The notes under the pieces are model-generated. The model saw only the letters and a list, made by a program, of their open reading frames with translations. It was not told where the DNA came from and ran no database searches. A stretch of 64,000 nucleotides of DNA from Thermococcus radiotolerans. Lineage in GTDB: Archaea; Methanobacteriota_B; Thermococci; Thermococcales; Thermococcaceae. Made by a program: the position numbers and the translations under genes. Positions 18,022 to 25,385 of this stretch are shown piece after piece. Location of the stretch: positions 1,426,001 through 1,490,000 of the forward strand of contig NZ_CP015106.1 in assembly GCF_002214565.1 (NCBI RefSeq). Reading direction: 5' to 3'. The first letter of the stretch is position 1. Each line of letters begins with the position of its first letter.

Positions 18022-19518
18022 ATGGAGAGGCAGACCCTTGCGAATAGAATCGAGCACATCTACGAGATAATGCGAGCTGAAGGACTTTCAATTCTCGATT
18101 ACGTTGAACAACTCTCATGGATGCTTTTTCTTAAAATTCTAAGCGATCGTGAGGAGGATAGGAAGCTTAAAGCCGAGCTGAGGGGCGAGAGGTACAGGCC
18201 GGTGATAAAGGAGGAGTACCTCTTCCACAACTGGCCGAAGCGCTTCGGCGTTGACAGCCTGAAGAAGGTGAAGGACGTAAAGGCGTTCTACGACTTCATA
18301 GCGAACGAGCTCTGGCCCTACCTCAGCTCCCTCGGCGGGAGCGACGAGCTCAACAAGATAGGGGAGATATTCTCCAACGTCACGCTCAAGGTTCACGACC
18401 CCCACAACCTTCTTGAGATATTCCAAAACCTTGAGGACATCAGAACCGACGAGGAAGACACCCAGATAATGTCCCAGCTCTACGAGGAAACCCTGATGCT
18501 CATGGGCCGTGAGGGAGGAGCGGCCGGCGAGTACTATACCCCCAGGCCCATCGTGAGGTTCATGGTTAAGGTCGTTGATCCAAAGATTGGGGAAACCGTG
18601 TTCGACCCCTTCTGCGGCTCCGGCGGTTTCTTGGTGGAGGCCTACAACCACATGTACGAGCAGGCCAAAACGGCGGAAGACCTCAGGAAGCTTGAGAAGG
18701 CCTTCCACGGCCAGGAGCTGAAGTCCCAGCCATACCTCATAGCCAACATGAACACCCTTCTCCATGGAGTTAACGCGAAGCTCGTGAAGACCGACACCTT
18801 CAGCGAGGACCTGCACAATCCGGGCGAACTTTACGATGTAATCCTAACCAACCCTCCCTTCGGCGGGAAGATAAAGGAGTCCAACCTCCAGAACCTCATA
18901 GTCAGAACCCGCTCGACGGAGCTTGCCGCTCTCCAGTATGTCATGAGGAAAGTGAAGCCAGGAGGCAAGGTTGGAATAGTCCTGCCGGATGGAGTTCTCT
19001 CCAACGTTACCAAAGCCTACGTAAGGGTTAGAAAAGACCTCCTCGAAAAGAACAACGTCTTCGCGATAGTCAGCCTTCCCCAGGGAGCCTTCGCCAACAT
19101 CTCGCCCAAGGGAGGAAGCGGGCCAAAGACGAGCCTTCTTTTCTTCGAGCGCGGAAAGCCGACGAAGGAGATCTGGTACTACGAGCTTGTCCCGCCCAAC
19201 GGGAAAAACTACACGAGGGCAAACCCGATTAAGGACGAAGACCTTAACGATGCACTCCAGAAGTTCGAGGCCTGGAAGAAGTACCTCGAAACCGGCGACG
19301 AGGAGTGGAAAAAGAAAGCCCTCTCCGAGAACTCTTGGATAGTCAGCATAGACGACGTTAAAGAGAGGGACTACGATTTGAGCGCGAGGAACCCGAACAG
19401 GAAGCTAACGATAGAGTACCCGGCGCCCGAAGAAATAATAACGAGCCTTGAGGAAAAGGAGAAGAGGATAAGCGAGCTTCTGGCTGAGATCAAGTCCGTC
19501 CTCGGTGAGAAACCATGA
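18022..19518 (+). CDS. hsdM: Type I restriction-modification methyltransferase, M subunit
   Basis: The adenine-N6 DNA methyltransferase subunit. After an N-terminal helical domain (residues 1-150) comes the SAM-binding motif DPFCGSGGF near residue 195 and the catalytic motif IV TNPPFGG near 275, as in N6-adenine methylases of gamma type. At 498 aa it has the usual length. It starts 3 bp after hsdR and its stop overlaps the start of hsdS (ATGA at 19515-19518). Two M subunits and one S subunit would form the modification enzyme, and adding R gives the restriction enzyme. Confidence 0.96.
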   Translation: MERQTLANRIEHIYEIMRAEGLSILDYVEQLSWMLFLKILSDREEDRKLKAELRGERYRPVIKEEYLFHNWPKRFGVDSLKKVKDVKAFYDFIANELWPYLSSLGGSDELNKIGEIFSNVTLKVHDPHNLLEIFQNLEDIRTDEEDTQIMSQLYEETLMLMGREGGAAGEYYTPRPIVRFMVKVVDPKIGETVFDPFCGSGGFLVEAYNHMYEQAKTAEDLRKLEKAFHGQELKSQPYLIANMNTLLHGVNAKLVKTDTFSEDLHNPGELYDVILTNPPFGGKIKESNLQNLIVRTRSTELAALQYVMRKVKPGGKVGIVLPDGVLSNVTKAYVRVRKDLLEKNNVFAIVSLPQGAFANISPKGGSGPKTSLLFFERGKPTKEIWYYELVPPNGKNYTRANPIKDEDLNDALQKFEAWKKYLETGDEEWKKKALSENSWIVSIDDVKERDYDLSARNPNRKLTIEYPAPEEIITSLEEKEKRISELLAEIKSVLGEKP

Positions 19519-20834
19519 AAGAAAAGCCGCTCACTGAGTTCATGGGTTCAAAGAAGGGCGCCAAAGAGCACAAGGAGAAACCCGCGAAGCCGAAGGTCGC
19601 GGGTCTGAAAGGACCGTGGAAGTTGCCAGAAGGGTGGAGATGGGTGAGGCTGGGAGATGTTGCTGGAATTCGTGGAAACTCAGGAGTAAAGAAAAAACTA
19701 TTGCAATTTAACAGTATCGCATTCATTCCAATGGAGCTAATCCCTGAAAAAGGAGTTTTCTCAAGGTACGAACTTAGAGAATCAACAAACATAAAGAGTT
19801 ATTCCTATGCAGAGCCGGGGGATATCCTCTTAGCCAAAATAACACCATCGTTCGAAAATGGAAAGCAGGGGATAGTACCCAAAAACGTACCGAATAATTT
19901 TGCGCTGGCAACAACTGAAGTTTATCCAATATATATAGAGAATAACCTGCTCGACAGAATGTATCTGTTTTACATTCTAAAAAGCAAGTATGCAAGAAAA
20001 ACCCTCGAAGACCAAATGCTAGGAACAACGGGAAGACAGAGAGTACCTAAAGAAGCCGTGCTAAAACTCAAAATCCCACTCCCACCCCTCGAAGAACAAA
20101 AACGCATCGTCGCCAAGCTCGACGAAATAAGCAAGCGCCTTGAGGAGGCGAAGCGCCACGCTAGGGAAGCGAGGGAGGAAGCGGAAAAGCTGATGGCTTC
20201 CGCTCTGCACGAGGTCTTTTCGAAGGCGGAGGAGATGGGCTGGGAGTGGGTGAGGCTTGGAGAGATAGCTAGACATGAAATGGGAGGAACTCCGAGAAAA
20301 GATAATAGAGAATATTGGGAAAATGGAGAGATTCCGTGGATAACGGCTAGTGAAATCCCTACAGACTCAAAATATGTAACTACATATCGCTTTCTCATAA
20401 CAAAGAAAGCTCTTGAAGAAAGTAATACAAAATTGGCTATGTCGGGTGATATTCTTTTAGTTACAACAGCAAGCATAGGAAAAATTGCGATTGCGTCTTT
20501 TAATGTTGCAGTAAATCAACAAATAACAATAATTTCAACCAAAAATGAGGAGAAAGCAAAAAATGATTACCTATATTATGCAATCAAGTACTTTTTCCCA
20601 ATTGAGTTCAATATAGTTACTAGAGGTGCTGCTCAGTTACATATAAACCAAAAAATGATTAAGCGGTTCAAAATCGCCCTCCCTCCCCTCGAAGAACAAA
20701 AACGCATCGTTACCTACCTCGACGCCGTCAGCGAGCGCGCCCAAAAGCTTGTCAGGCTCTATGGGGAGCGGGAAAAGGAGCTTGAGCAACTCTTCCCCGC
20801 GATACTTGACAGGGCGTTTAGGGGTGAGTTGTAA
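19515..20834 (+). CDS. hsdS: Type I restriction-modification specificity subunit
   Basis: Sets the DNA target of the methylase and nuclease. There are two target-recognition domains, about residues 40-185 (starting EGWRWVRLGDVAG) and 240-390 (starting MGWEWVRLGEIAR), each followed by the conserved LPPLEEQKRIV block and a long spacer helix (DEISKRLEEAKRHAREA; DAVSERAQKLVRLYGE). Both recognition domains are strikingly AT-rich, while the spacer helices have host-like GC content, which points to recent exchange of recognition domains. The gene looks intact. An exact 26-bp repeat in the two LPPLEEQKRIV blocks is listed separately. Confidence 0.94.
   Translation: MKEKPLTEFMGSKKGAKEHKEKPAKPKVAGLKGPWKLPEGWRWVRLGDVAGIRGNSGVKKKLLQFNSIAFIPMELIPEKGVFSRYELRESTNIKSYSYAEPGDILLAKITPSFENGKQGIVPKNVPNNFALATTEVYPIYIENNLLDRMYLFYILKSKYARKTLEDQMLGTTGRQRVPKEAVLKLKIPLPPLEEQKRIVAKLDEISKRLEEAKRHAREAREEAEKLMASALHEVFSKAEEMGWEWVRLGEIARHEMGGTPRKDNREYWENGEIPWITASEIPTDSKYVTTYRFLITKKALEESNTKLAMSGDILLVTTASIGKIAIASFNVAVNQQITIISTKNEEKAKNDYLYYAIKYFFPIEFNIVTRGAAQLHINQKMIKRFKIALPPLEEQKRIVTYLDAVSERAQKLVRLYGEREKELEQLFPAILDRAFRGEL
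20085..20710. repeat. 26-bp perfect direct repeat pair inside hsdS
   Basis: Positions 20085-20110 and 20685-20710 are identical over 26 bp, 600 bp apart, and are embedded in a longer near-identical stretch starting TCAAAATC. Both encode the LPPLEEQKRIV block that closes each recognition domain. The repeat uses CGC/CGT arginine codons that are rare in this genome. Recombination between the copies would swap or delete the second recognition domain. Confidence 0.9.
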
Positions 20835-20848
20835 AACAAAAGTCCCGT

Positions 20849-21367
20849 TCAGACTAGTACCCAGGTTTTTACCTTTTCAATTGCTTTTTCAACTTCCTCC
20901 AAGCTTTTGGCCCCAACAATAACAAAGCGTCCACTGCTGAAGAGCAGGAGTGTTATGCTTCCCCGAAGTTTAACTATAAGGCCCGGAAACTGTTCAGGAT
21001 TGTACTCAACATTTGGAAGCTTCAAGGCAAGGGTTTCCAAAGCAAAGGTCCGATGAAAATCCCCACTAATAACCAAATTCCTGATTTGAGGTTTTTGAAC
21101 CTTAGAGGGGTCTATATAAGGAGCAAGATACTTAACCAAACCTCTAAATGAGGTCTCAATGTCCTCTAAACGTTTAATGCCCGGGATTATGTATTTGCCA
21201 CTCCGATAAATTGTTACAGTTAACCCATTATCGAGCTTTAGGTAACCCCCATGGTAATATTCGGGGTCATAGAAAAAATTATCCAAGGTAACTAAGGATT
21301 CAAGGTTTAACGGCGTCCCAAGATGGCCCGAAACAACTATGTTAGCTATTTTGTATTCTATGTCCAT
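20849..21367 (-). CDS. Divergent TATA-binding protein paralogue
   Basis: A 172-aa protein made of two TBP repeats. Repeat 2 (about residues 92-170) is close to ordinary archaeal TBP: SGDFHRTFALETLALKLPN, YNPEQFPGL and LLLFSSGRFVIVGAKS, with both DNA-kinking phenylalanines kept (F127, F143). Repeat 1 (about 4-78) keeps the frame (ANIVVSG, LNLESL, SGKYIIPG) but is strongly diverged, and the two phenylalanines are tyrosines (Y38, Y54). The acidic C-terminal tail of Thermococcales TBP is absent. The start is ATG 21367 or GTG 21379. It shares an 80-bp divergent promoter region with the EVE gene and converges on hsdS. It is probably a sequence-specific or regulatory TBP acting with TFB, or a DNA-binding decoy; this is inference. 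Confidence 0.85.
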   Translation of the reverse strand: MDIEYKIANIVVSGHLGTPLNLESLVTLDNFFYDPEYYHGGYLKLDNGLTVTIYRSGKYIIPGIKRLEDIETSFRGLVKYLAPYIDPSKVQKPQIRNLVISGDFHRTFALETLALKLPNVEYNPEQFPGLIVKLRGSITLLLFSSGRFVIVGAKSLEEVEKAIEKVKTWVLV

Positions 21368-21461
21368 TGGTACCAACACAATCTCCTATCCAGACCTTTT
21401 AATTCTTTATGCGAGGGAAACCGTTATGGGGACCTCAACTAAATTCCTACGGTGAACCCCT

Positions 21462-21893
21462 ATGACCTACTGGCTCTGTATCACCAACCGCGACAACTGG
21501 GAGGTTGTCAAAAAGAAGAACATCTGGGGCGTGGCAAAGAGGCACAAGAACACCATCGCCAAAGTCAAGCCAGGTGATAAGCTCGTCTTCTACGTCAAGC
21601 AGGAACGGAAGAACAAAGAAGTTCTCGAACCCAAGATCGTCGGCATTTTCGAAGTCGTTAGCGAGCCTTACACCGACTCAACAAAGATATTCAAGAGTCC
21701 CCCACATCTTCATGAGACTTACCCACTCAGGATTAAGATTAAGCCAATAAAGCTCGGCGAACTCGACTTCAAGCCGCTCATTCCAAAGCTCAACTTCATC
21801 ACAAACAAGAAGCGCTGGAGCGGCCACCTGATGGGCAGAGCTATGCGCAAGATCCCGGAGGAGGATTACAAACTGATTGAAGGCCTGCTTTGA
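21462..21893 (+). CDS. EVE-domain (PUA-like) protein
   Basis: A 143-aa single EVE domain: the start [13 protein letters not shown], the central [10 protein letters not shown] and the tail [14 protein letters not shown] are typical. EVE domains bind modified bases in DNA or RNA and are often found with restriction systems, which fits its position 0.6 kb from hsdS. The likely role is recognition of modified nucleotides, as in modification-dependent restriction or a regulatory sensor, but no nuclease domain is fused to it. It is transcribed divergently from the TBP-like gene. Confidence 0.88.
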   Translation: MTYWLCITNRDNWEVVKKKNIWGVAKRHKNTIAKVKPGDKLVFYVKQERKNKEVLEPKIVGIFEVVSEPYTDSTKIFKSPPHLHETYPLRIKIKPIKLGELDFKPLIPKLNFITNKKRWSGHLMGRAMRKIPEEDYKLIEGLL

Positions 21894-21917
21894 CCTTTTT
21901 CATATTGCCTCTGGCAA

Positions 21918-22772
21918 TCATGACAGCGACTTCTTCTTGGCCTCACGATTCGCGATGAATATAGCGACTTTAAGTCTCTGCTTTTTATCAAGGATACCCT
22001 TAGTGAACCTGAATGTAGCAATAGCTTCCCGTAACTGCGTCTTTAACTGTTCATTCTCCCGTTCCAATTCTTTGAGTTGAGCTTCTAGCAACACATTCTC
22101 TACCATAAGTTTGGTGACCTTGTCGGGATCAGAGGCATCCATGAGTCTCTTGAGGCCATTCCGAATCTCGTTGAAGAAAGCATTCGGATCATTAACCGCA
22201 GGGAGAAGCTTCTCAACATCTATGTATCCGCGCTGAATTAGCAAAAGGAAAACCATCTCACCGAGTTTGGCATATACTTCCCTCTCTACAAGCACATCTT
22301 TCAATTCCTCACTAAGTACACGTGCAATGGTTTGGTCCACTTCTTTGAAAGTTGTTGTCTTTGCACTGTAACCGAGTTCGACTCTGCTCACGTTCCGGTC
22401 TTGAGACCTCTTTACAGGAACAATGGCCCTGGGGGAAATCGAAGTTTTGGTACTTCTCGGCCCCCGCTCCGAAGGGGTTGAAGACTCTTTGACTTTATCA
22501 AGCTCCCACTCCTTCTGATATTCCTCAAACGCTGCTATTAACCGCTCCCAAGCCGCCTTGGCCGTGTTCTTGTGGTGTCCAGATTTCTTTCCAGCTTCCC
22601 TGAACGACTCCGACGTGTAAAGATATTTGACTGTTTCCCACTGGGCGAGAGTTAGTGCCTCAGGATAATGCCTAGAAAGCCACTCTACAAACTCCAAGGG
22701 TGGCAAGGCTTCCTTCCAAGACCCTGGGGCAACCTCTGGAACGGAAGGATGACTACGCCCGCTGTCCTCCAC
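21918..22772 (-). CDS. Unrecognised protein with N-terminal HTH and C-terminal coiled coil
   Basis: A 284-aa protein that I cannot assign to a family. Residues about 40-80 (LTLAQWETVKYLYTS, FREAGKKSGHHKNTAKAAWERL) look like a winged or plain helix-turn-helix; 95-125 is a Ser/Pro-rich linker; 145-215 is helical; 220-252 is a clear heptad coiled coil (ENVLLEAQLKELERENEQLKTQ); the tail is basic. This fits a dimeric DNA-binding protein such as a replication initiator or partition/regulator protein of a mobile element. The GTG start at 22772 has GGAG 9 bp upstream. Iteron arrays lie 125-330 bp upstream. Codon use is less host-like than in neighbouring core genes. Confidence 0.6.
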   Translation of the reverse strand: MEDSGRSHPSVPEVAPGSWKEALPPLEFVEWLSRHYPEALTLAQWETVKYLYTSESFREAGKKSGHHKNTAKAAWERLIAAFEEYQKEWELDKVKESSTPSERGPRSTKTSISPRAIVPVKRSQDRNVSRVELGYSAKTTTFKEVDQTIARVLSEELKDVLVEREVYAKLGEMVFLLLIQRGYIDVEKLLPAVNDPNAFFNEIRNGLKRLMDASDPDKVTKLMVENVLLEAQLKELERENEQLKTQLREAIATFRFTKGILDKKQRLKVAIFIANREAKKKSLS

Positions 22773-22898
22773 GGATGGTTCTCCAGGTGGGTTTTCACGA
22801 GGAGCCCCCTCTCTCGTGCTATCACCCCAATTAAAGATCCGACGTCATCATTTAAACCCTTTATGCAGAGTGCAAGATTCAGAGGTCGATGCGACGCT

Positions 22899-22922
22899 GG
22901 GCACATCGGGCACGGTGGGCAC
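22899..22922 (+). repeat. Iteron array 1: three GGGCAC units at 9-bp spacing
   Basis: GGGCAC occurs at 22899, 22908 and 22917, exactly 9 bp apart, upstream of the promoter of the HTH/coiled-coil gene. The same core in the opposite orientation makes up array 2. Nine-base phasing is close to one helical turn, as in binding sites for oligomeric DNA-binding proteins. Confidence 0.65.
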
Positions 22923-23068
22923 CCGGCTCAACATGCCTGTGTCAACCATTCACATTCGCCCTCTCGTTTGTCATTTCACTGGATATCGGGGCAAGGAGGG
23001 CAGAGGTATACAGTCTTCCCGCGTGAAAGTTTCATGCAGGAAATAGGGGGGAGGGTGAACGCATAGTA

Positions 23069-23101
23069 TGCCCACGTGCCCACCATGCCCACTTTGCCCA
23101 C
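23069..23101 (+). repeat. Iteron array 2: four TGCCCAC units
   Basis: TGCCCAC starts at 23069, 23077, 23086 and 23095, spaced 8-9 bp. Its reverse complement GTGGGCA matches the core of array 1 about 150 bp away, so the two arrays are in inverted orientation around a central segment of about 145 bp. This resembles operator clusters or plasmid-type origins. Confidence 0.7.
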
Positions 23102-23307
23102 AATCAATACAGCAACAACACTGGGTATTAAAGAGAGGAGTTTTGGGAAAGGTTAACATTAAACCCGAACTTTTTGCAAGTTTTGCTTTTATTCTGGCGT
23201 CCGTTGGACGTCCTGAGAGAGCGAAACACTGTAGGACTGTCAATTAAAGAGCAAACCACTTAGAAGACAAGCATTTCAAAATTGCACGCCATCTTTCAAC
23301 CAGCGCT

Positions 23308-23606
23308 GAAGCTTTTGGAAAAAGCTTCACCAAAAGTTCGTAGCTCTCCACAGTCTTGCATTTGGAAACGCTGGTTTTTCATTAAATGTTCTGGTGTACA
23401 GTAGGAACAGTGCTTAAACGCCGGTTTATCCACGGGTTTACTATTTTCGACGCCCAAAGGGCGTCTTTTTGAGTTAAACCCTCAAAGAAAAATCTAACGA
23501 GGAATGTTCCACATTAAAATATCGCTCAAAGAAAGAAACCCCAGTTAGTACTTTGTACCTCCAAAAAGAGCTACAATCTTTGATGAAACTTTGCCCAGCA
23601 AAGTTT
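23308..23606. repeat. Three-hairpin repeat element, copy A
   Basis: About 299 bp. The left end has hairpin GAAGCTTTT-gg-AAAAAGCTTC followed by CACCAAAAGTTCGTAGCTCT; the centre has GACGCCC-aaa-GGGCGTC-TTTTT (23449-23465); the right end has AAAAAGAGCTAC and hairpin AAACTTTGC-cca-GCAAAGTTT (to 23606). The left GTAGCTCT and right AGAGCTAC are parts of an imperfect terminal inverted repeat. Copy B at 25386 has the same parts at the same spacing and orientation. There is no open frame. It abuts the 3' end of tRNA-His. Confidence 0.8.
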
Positions 23607-23610
23607 CTTA

Positions 23611-23688
23611 TGGGGCCAGGGCCGGGATTTGAACCCGGGCTAGGGGATCCACAGTCCCCTGTGCTAACCAGGCTACACCACCCTGGCC
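23611..23688 (-). tRNA. tRNA-His (GTG)
   Basis: A minus-strand cloverleaf: acceptor GCCAGGG/CCCTGGC with an encoded extra G at -1 (position 23688) facing C73, anticodon loop CTGTGGA (anticodon GTG), T loop TTCAAAT and an encoded CCA at 23611-23613. The genomic G-1 is the identity element of tRNA-His. The repeat element A hairpin begins 4 bp beyond the CCA. Confidence 0.96.
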
Positions 23689-23828
23689 ATTTCCAGCTAA
23701 ACCTTTTGGGTTAGCTTTATAAAGTTTTCGACAGAAGGGGCTGAAAGAGAAAGCTGAGACCTTTTACATACCATAACTAAGAGCTGGAGCGAGATTTAAT
23801 GCGTTAGAGGCCCAAGGAGGGTTTAGAT

Positions 23829-24467
23829 ATGAAGGCAAAGCGCGAAGCACTCACCAGCCTCTTCACGGCCATGAGAGAGGAAAAGGTTGATGCCGACATA
23901 ATCGACCTCCTCCTGCTCATAAACTCCATCAACGGCGTCTACACCACCTCCTCCTGCTCCGGGAGGATAGGAATAATAGAAGAACCGGCGCTGGGGGCAA
24001 AGCCCCTCGCGAGGTGGCTGGTAAAGGTTCACCGCCCGATCGAGTTCGAGGAGGCCAGAAGAGCACTCAAAAACGCCGAGAAAGGCCTCATATTCCTCAA
24101 GAGCCAGCCACCCATATTCCACATCGTCGCCGAAGACCTGGAGAGGGCGAAGAGGCTCCATGAGCTCGGTCTGGCGAGCGGCTTTAAATACACCACATTC
24201 AAGGTGATCTCCAAGCGGTACCTCGTCGAGATAAACGCCACCGAGTACCTCACCGCCCCGCTGGGGAAGGACGGAAAAGTTCTGGTGGACGATGAGTACC
24301 TCCTCTTCGCAGTTGACCTCGGCAACGATATGCTGAAGCGCTCAAAGGGAAGACTTCCACGGCTGGAAAGGAACTTCAAGGCTTTGAAGGATGAGCTCGG
24401 TGAAGACGAACTGTTCTACGAGCTGGCCGAGGAACATGGAATAGAAGAGAAATGGAGGCTACCCTAG
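23829..24467 (+). CDS. taw3: tRNA-Phe wybutosine methyltransferase Taw3
   Basis: A 212-aa homologue of TYW3/Taw3, the SAM-dependent enzyme that N4-methylates 7-(aminocarboxypropyl)-demethylwyosine at position 37 of tRNA-Phe during wyosine synthesis. The family signature TSSCSGRI is at about residues 40-47, with KSQPPIFHIVAED and the C-terminal FALDLGN-like FAVDLGNDML. Archaea may carry two Taw3 paralogues; only one is in this window. The start is the ATG at 23829 with GGAGG about 8 bp upstream. It converges on the lipoate ligase gene with a 1-bp gap. Confidence 0.92.
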   Translation: MKAKREALTSLFTAMREEKVDADIIDLLLLINSINGVYTTSSCSGRIGIIEEPALGAKPLARWLVKVHRPIEFEEARRALKNAEKGLIFLKSQPPIFHIVAEDLERAKRLHELGLASGFKYTTFKVISKRYLVEINATEYLTAPLGKDGKVLVDDEYLLFAVDLGNDMLKRSKGRLPRLERNFKALKDELGEDELFYELAEEHGIEEKWRLP

Positions 24468-24468
24468 T

Positions 24469-25218
24469 TCAGCGGCTCTCGTTCCATTCTGGGTTTCCGT
24501 ATTTCTCCTCCACCAGCTTCTCCGCCAGCTCAAGCTCGTAATCGGTCAGCTCCCCATCCTCGAGCTCAAATGCTGCCGTGAACTTGTCCCTGAGCAGCTC
24601 ATAAGTCTCCCAGCGGTTCAGCTTTACCCCTTCGCGCTCCAGGGTCGTTACGCGCTCCCAGATGCTCGACACGCCCTTGTCGGCCAGCTTTGCCTTGGAA
24701 ACCCTCAGAACCTTTCCGAGTATCTCAACGCGGGTGGAGTACATGAAGGTGCCGTGCTGGAGGATCACACCCTTTCTCCTCGTCTGTGCGGAGCCGCTGA
24801 TTTTTTTCCCGTTGGCAACGATGTCGTTAAGTCCCGAGAAACCCGCTTCGAGACCGAGCTCTTTCAGAGCATCGACGAGCGGACCGGCAAGATAGCGGTA
24901 GCTCGTCTCGACGTTCCTGAGCATTGGGTGGTAGTCATCGCCGACAACGACGGAGTAGGTTATCTCCCCAAACTCGTCGTGGAACACCGAGCCGCCGCCG
25001 GTTATGCGCCTCACGACAGGAATTCCAAGCCTCCTTGCCTCCTCAAGGTTCACATCGTGGACGACGCTCTGGAATCTTCCTATCGTCACGGAGCTCGGAG
25101 AAAAGGCGTAGAGTCTGACCGTGTCGGGAACCTTCCCCTCGATTCTGGCGCGCATTATCGCCTCGTCTATGGCCATCTGAACCTCGGGCCTGGCAACTAT
25201 GAGCGGGATGAACCTCAT
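24469..25218 (-). CDS. lplA: Lipoate-protein ligase A, N-terminal (catalytic) subunit
   Basis: Activates lipoate with ATP and transfers it to lipoyl domains such as GcvH. The lipoate-binding motif RRITGGGSVFHD is at about 69-80 and the lysine motif NGKKISGSAQ near 137-146. At 249 aa it lacks most of the C-terminal accessory domain of bacterial LplA, as in archaeal bipartite ligases where LplB (LplA-C) is a separate protein; that partner is not in this window. A biotin/octanoyl-transfer paralogue is the main alternative. Confidence 0.85.
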   Translation of the reverse strand: MRFIPLIVARPEVQMAIDEAIMRARIEGKVPDTVRLYAFSPSSVTIGRFQSVVHDVNLEEARRLGIPVVRRITGGGSVFHDEFGEITYSVVVGDDYHPMLRNVETSYRYLAGPLVDALKELGLEAGFSGLNDIVANGKKISGSAQTRRKGVILQHGTFMYSTRVEILGKVLRVSKAKLADKGVSSIWERVTTLEREGVKLNRWETYELLRDKFTAAFELEDGELTDYELELAEKLVEEKYGNPEWNESR

Positions 25219-25263
25219 GACATCACCAAGGTTAAAAGGTCGTGAGCGTTTTTAAGCCCAGCG

Positions 25264-25317
25264 ATGATGACGCCCAAGCCCTTCCGAGGTGACGATGAGG
25301 AGAGCGGTCACCACTGA
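25264..25317 (+). ncRNA. Candidate C/D box sRNA
   Basis: The boxes follow the expected order: C box ATGATGA (25264-25270), D' box CCGA (25284-25287, degenerate), C' box CGATGA (25293-25298, one mismatch) and D box CTGA (25314-25317). The two candidate guide stretches are 13 and 15 nt. The total of about 54 nt fits Thermococcales sRNAs that guide 2'-O-methylation of rRNA or tRNA. I have not matched the guides to targets. Confidence 0.5.
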
Positions 25318-25385
25318 GCAACCTTTGCCCGCGCAAAGTTTCCTAACGTGGAGCGAAGCCCCACCCCGAGGGTTTGAGAGTACAG

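Larger units (their letters stand above)
22773..23307. other. Noncoding region with promoter and iteron arrays
   Basis: I find no credible gene here. A minus-strand TATA-like GGTTTAAATG (about 22848-22857) would serve the HTH gene. Two arrays of short iterons are listed separately. A small hairpin CGTCC-gtt-GGACG lies at 23198-23210. The rest is AT-rich filler with only chance open frames. Confidence 0.6.

Noticed and set aside
22773-22860. A C/D box sRNA on the minus strand starting at ATGATGA near 22850
   Set aside because: A C box and a C'-like GTGATAG occur, but no D or D' CTGA box is found at suitable distance; the sequence overlaps the promoter of the HTH gene.
22899-23101. CRISPR array
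   Set aside because: Repeat units are only 6-7 bp at 8-9 bp spacing, far too short for CRISPR repeats and spacers; no cas gene is in the window.
23198-23210. A further copy of the three-hairpin element around the CGTCC/GGACG hairpin
   Set aside because: Neither the left-end nor the right-end hairpin occurs at the expected 140-bp distances on either side.
15335-23611. Integration of the island at tRNA-His with an attL copy near 15361
   Set aside because: Only an 8-bp match (GCCAGGGG) to the tRNA 3' end occurs there, which is expected by chance, and no integrase gene is present.
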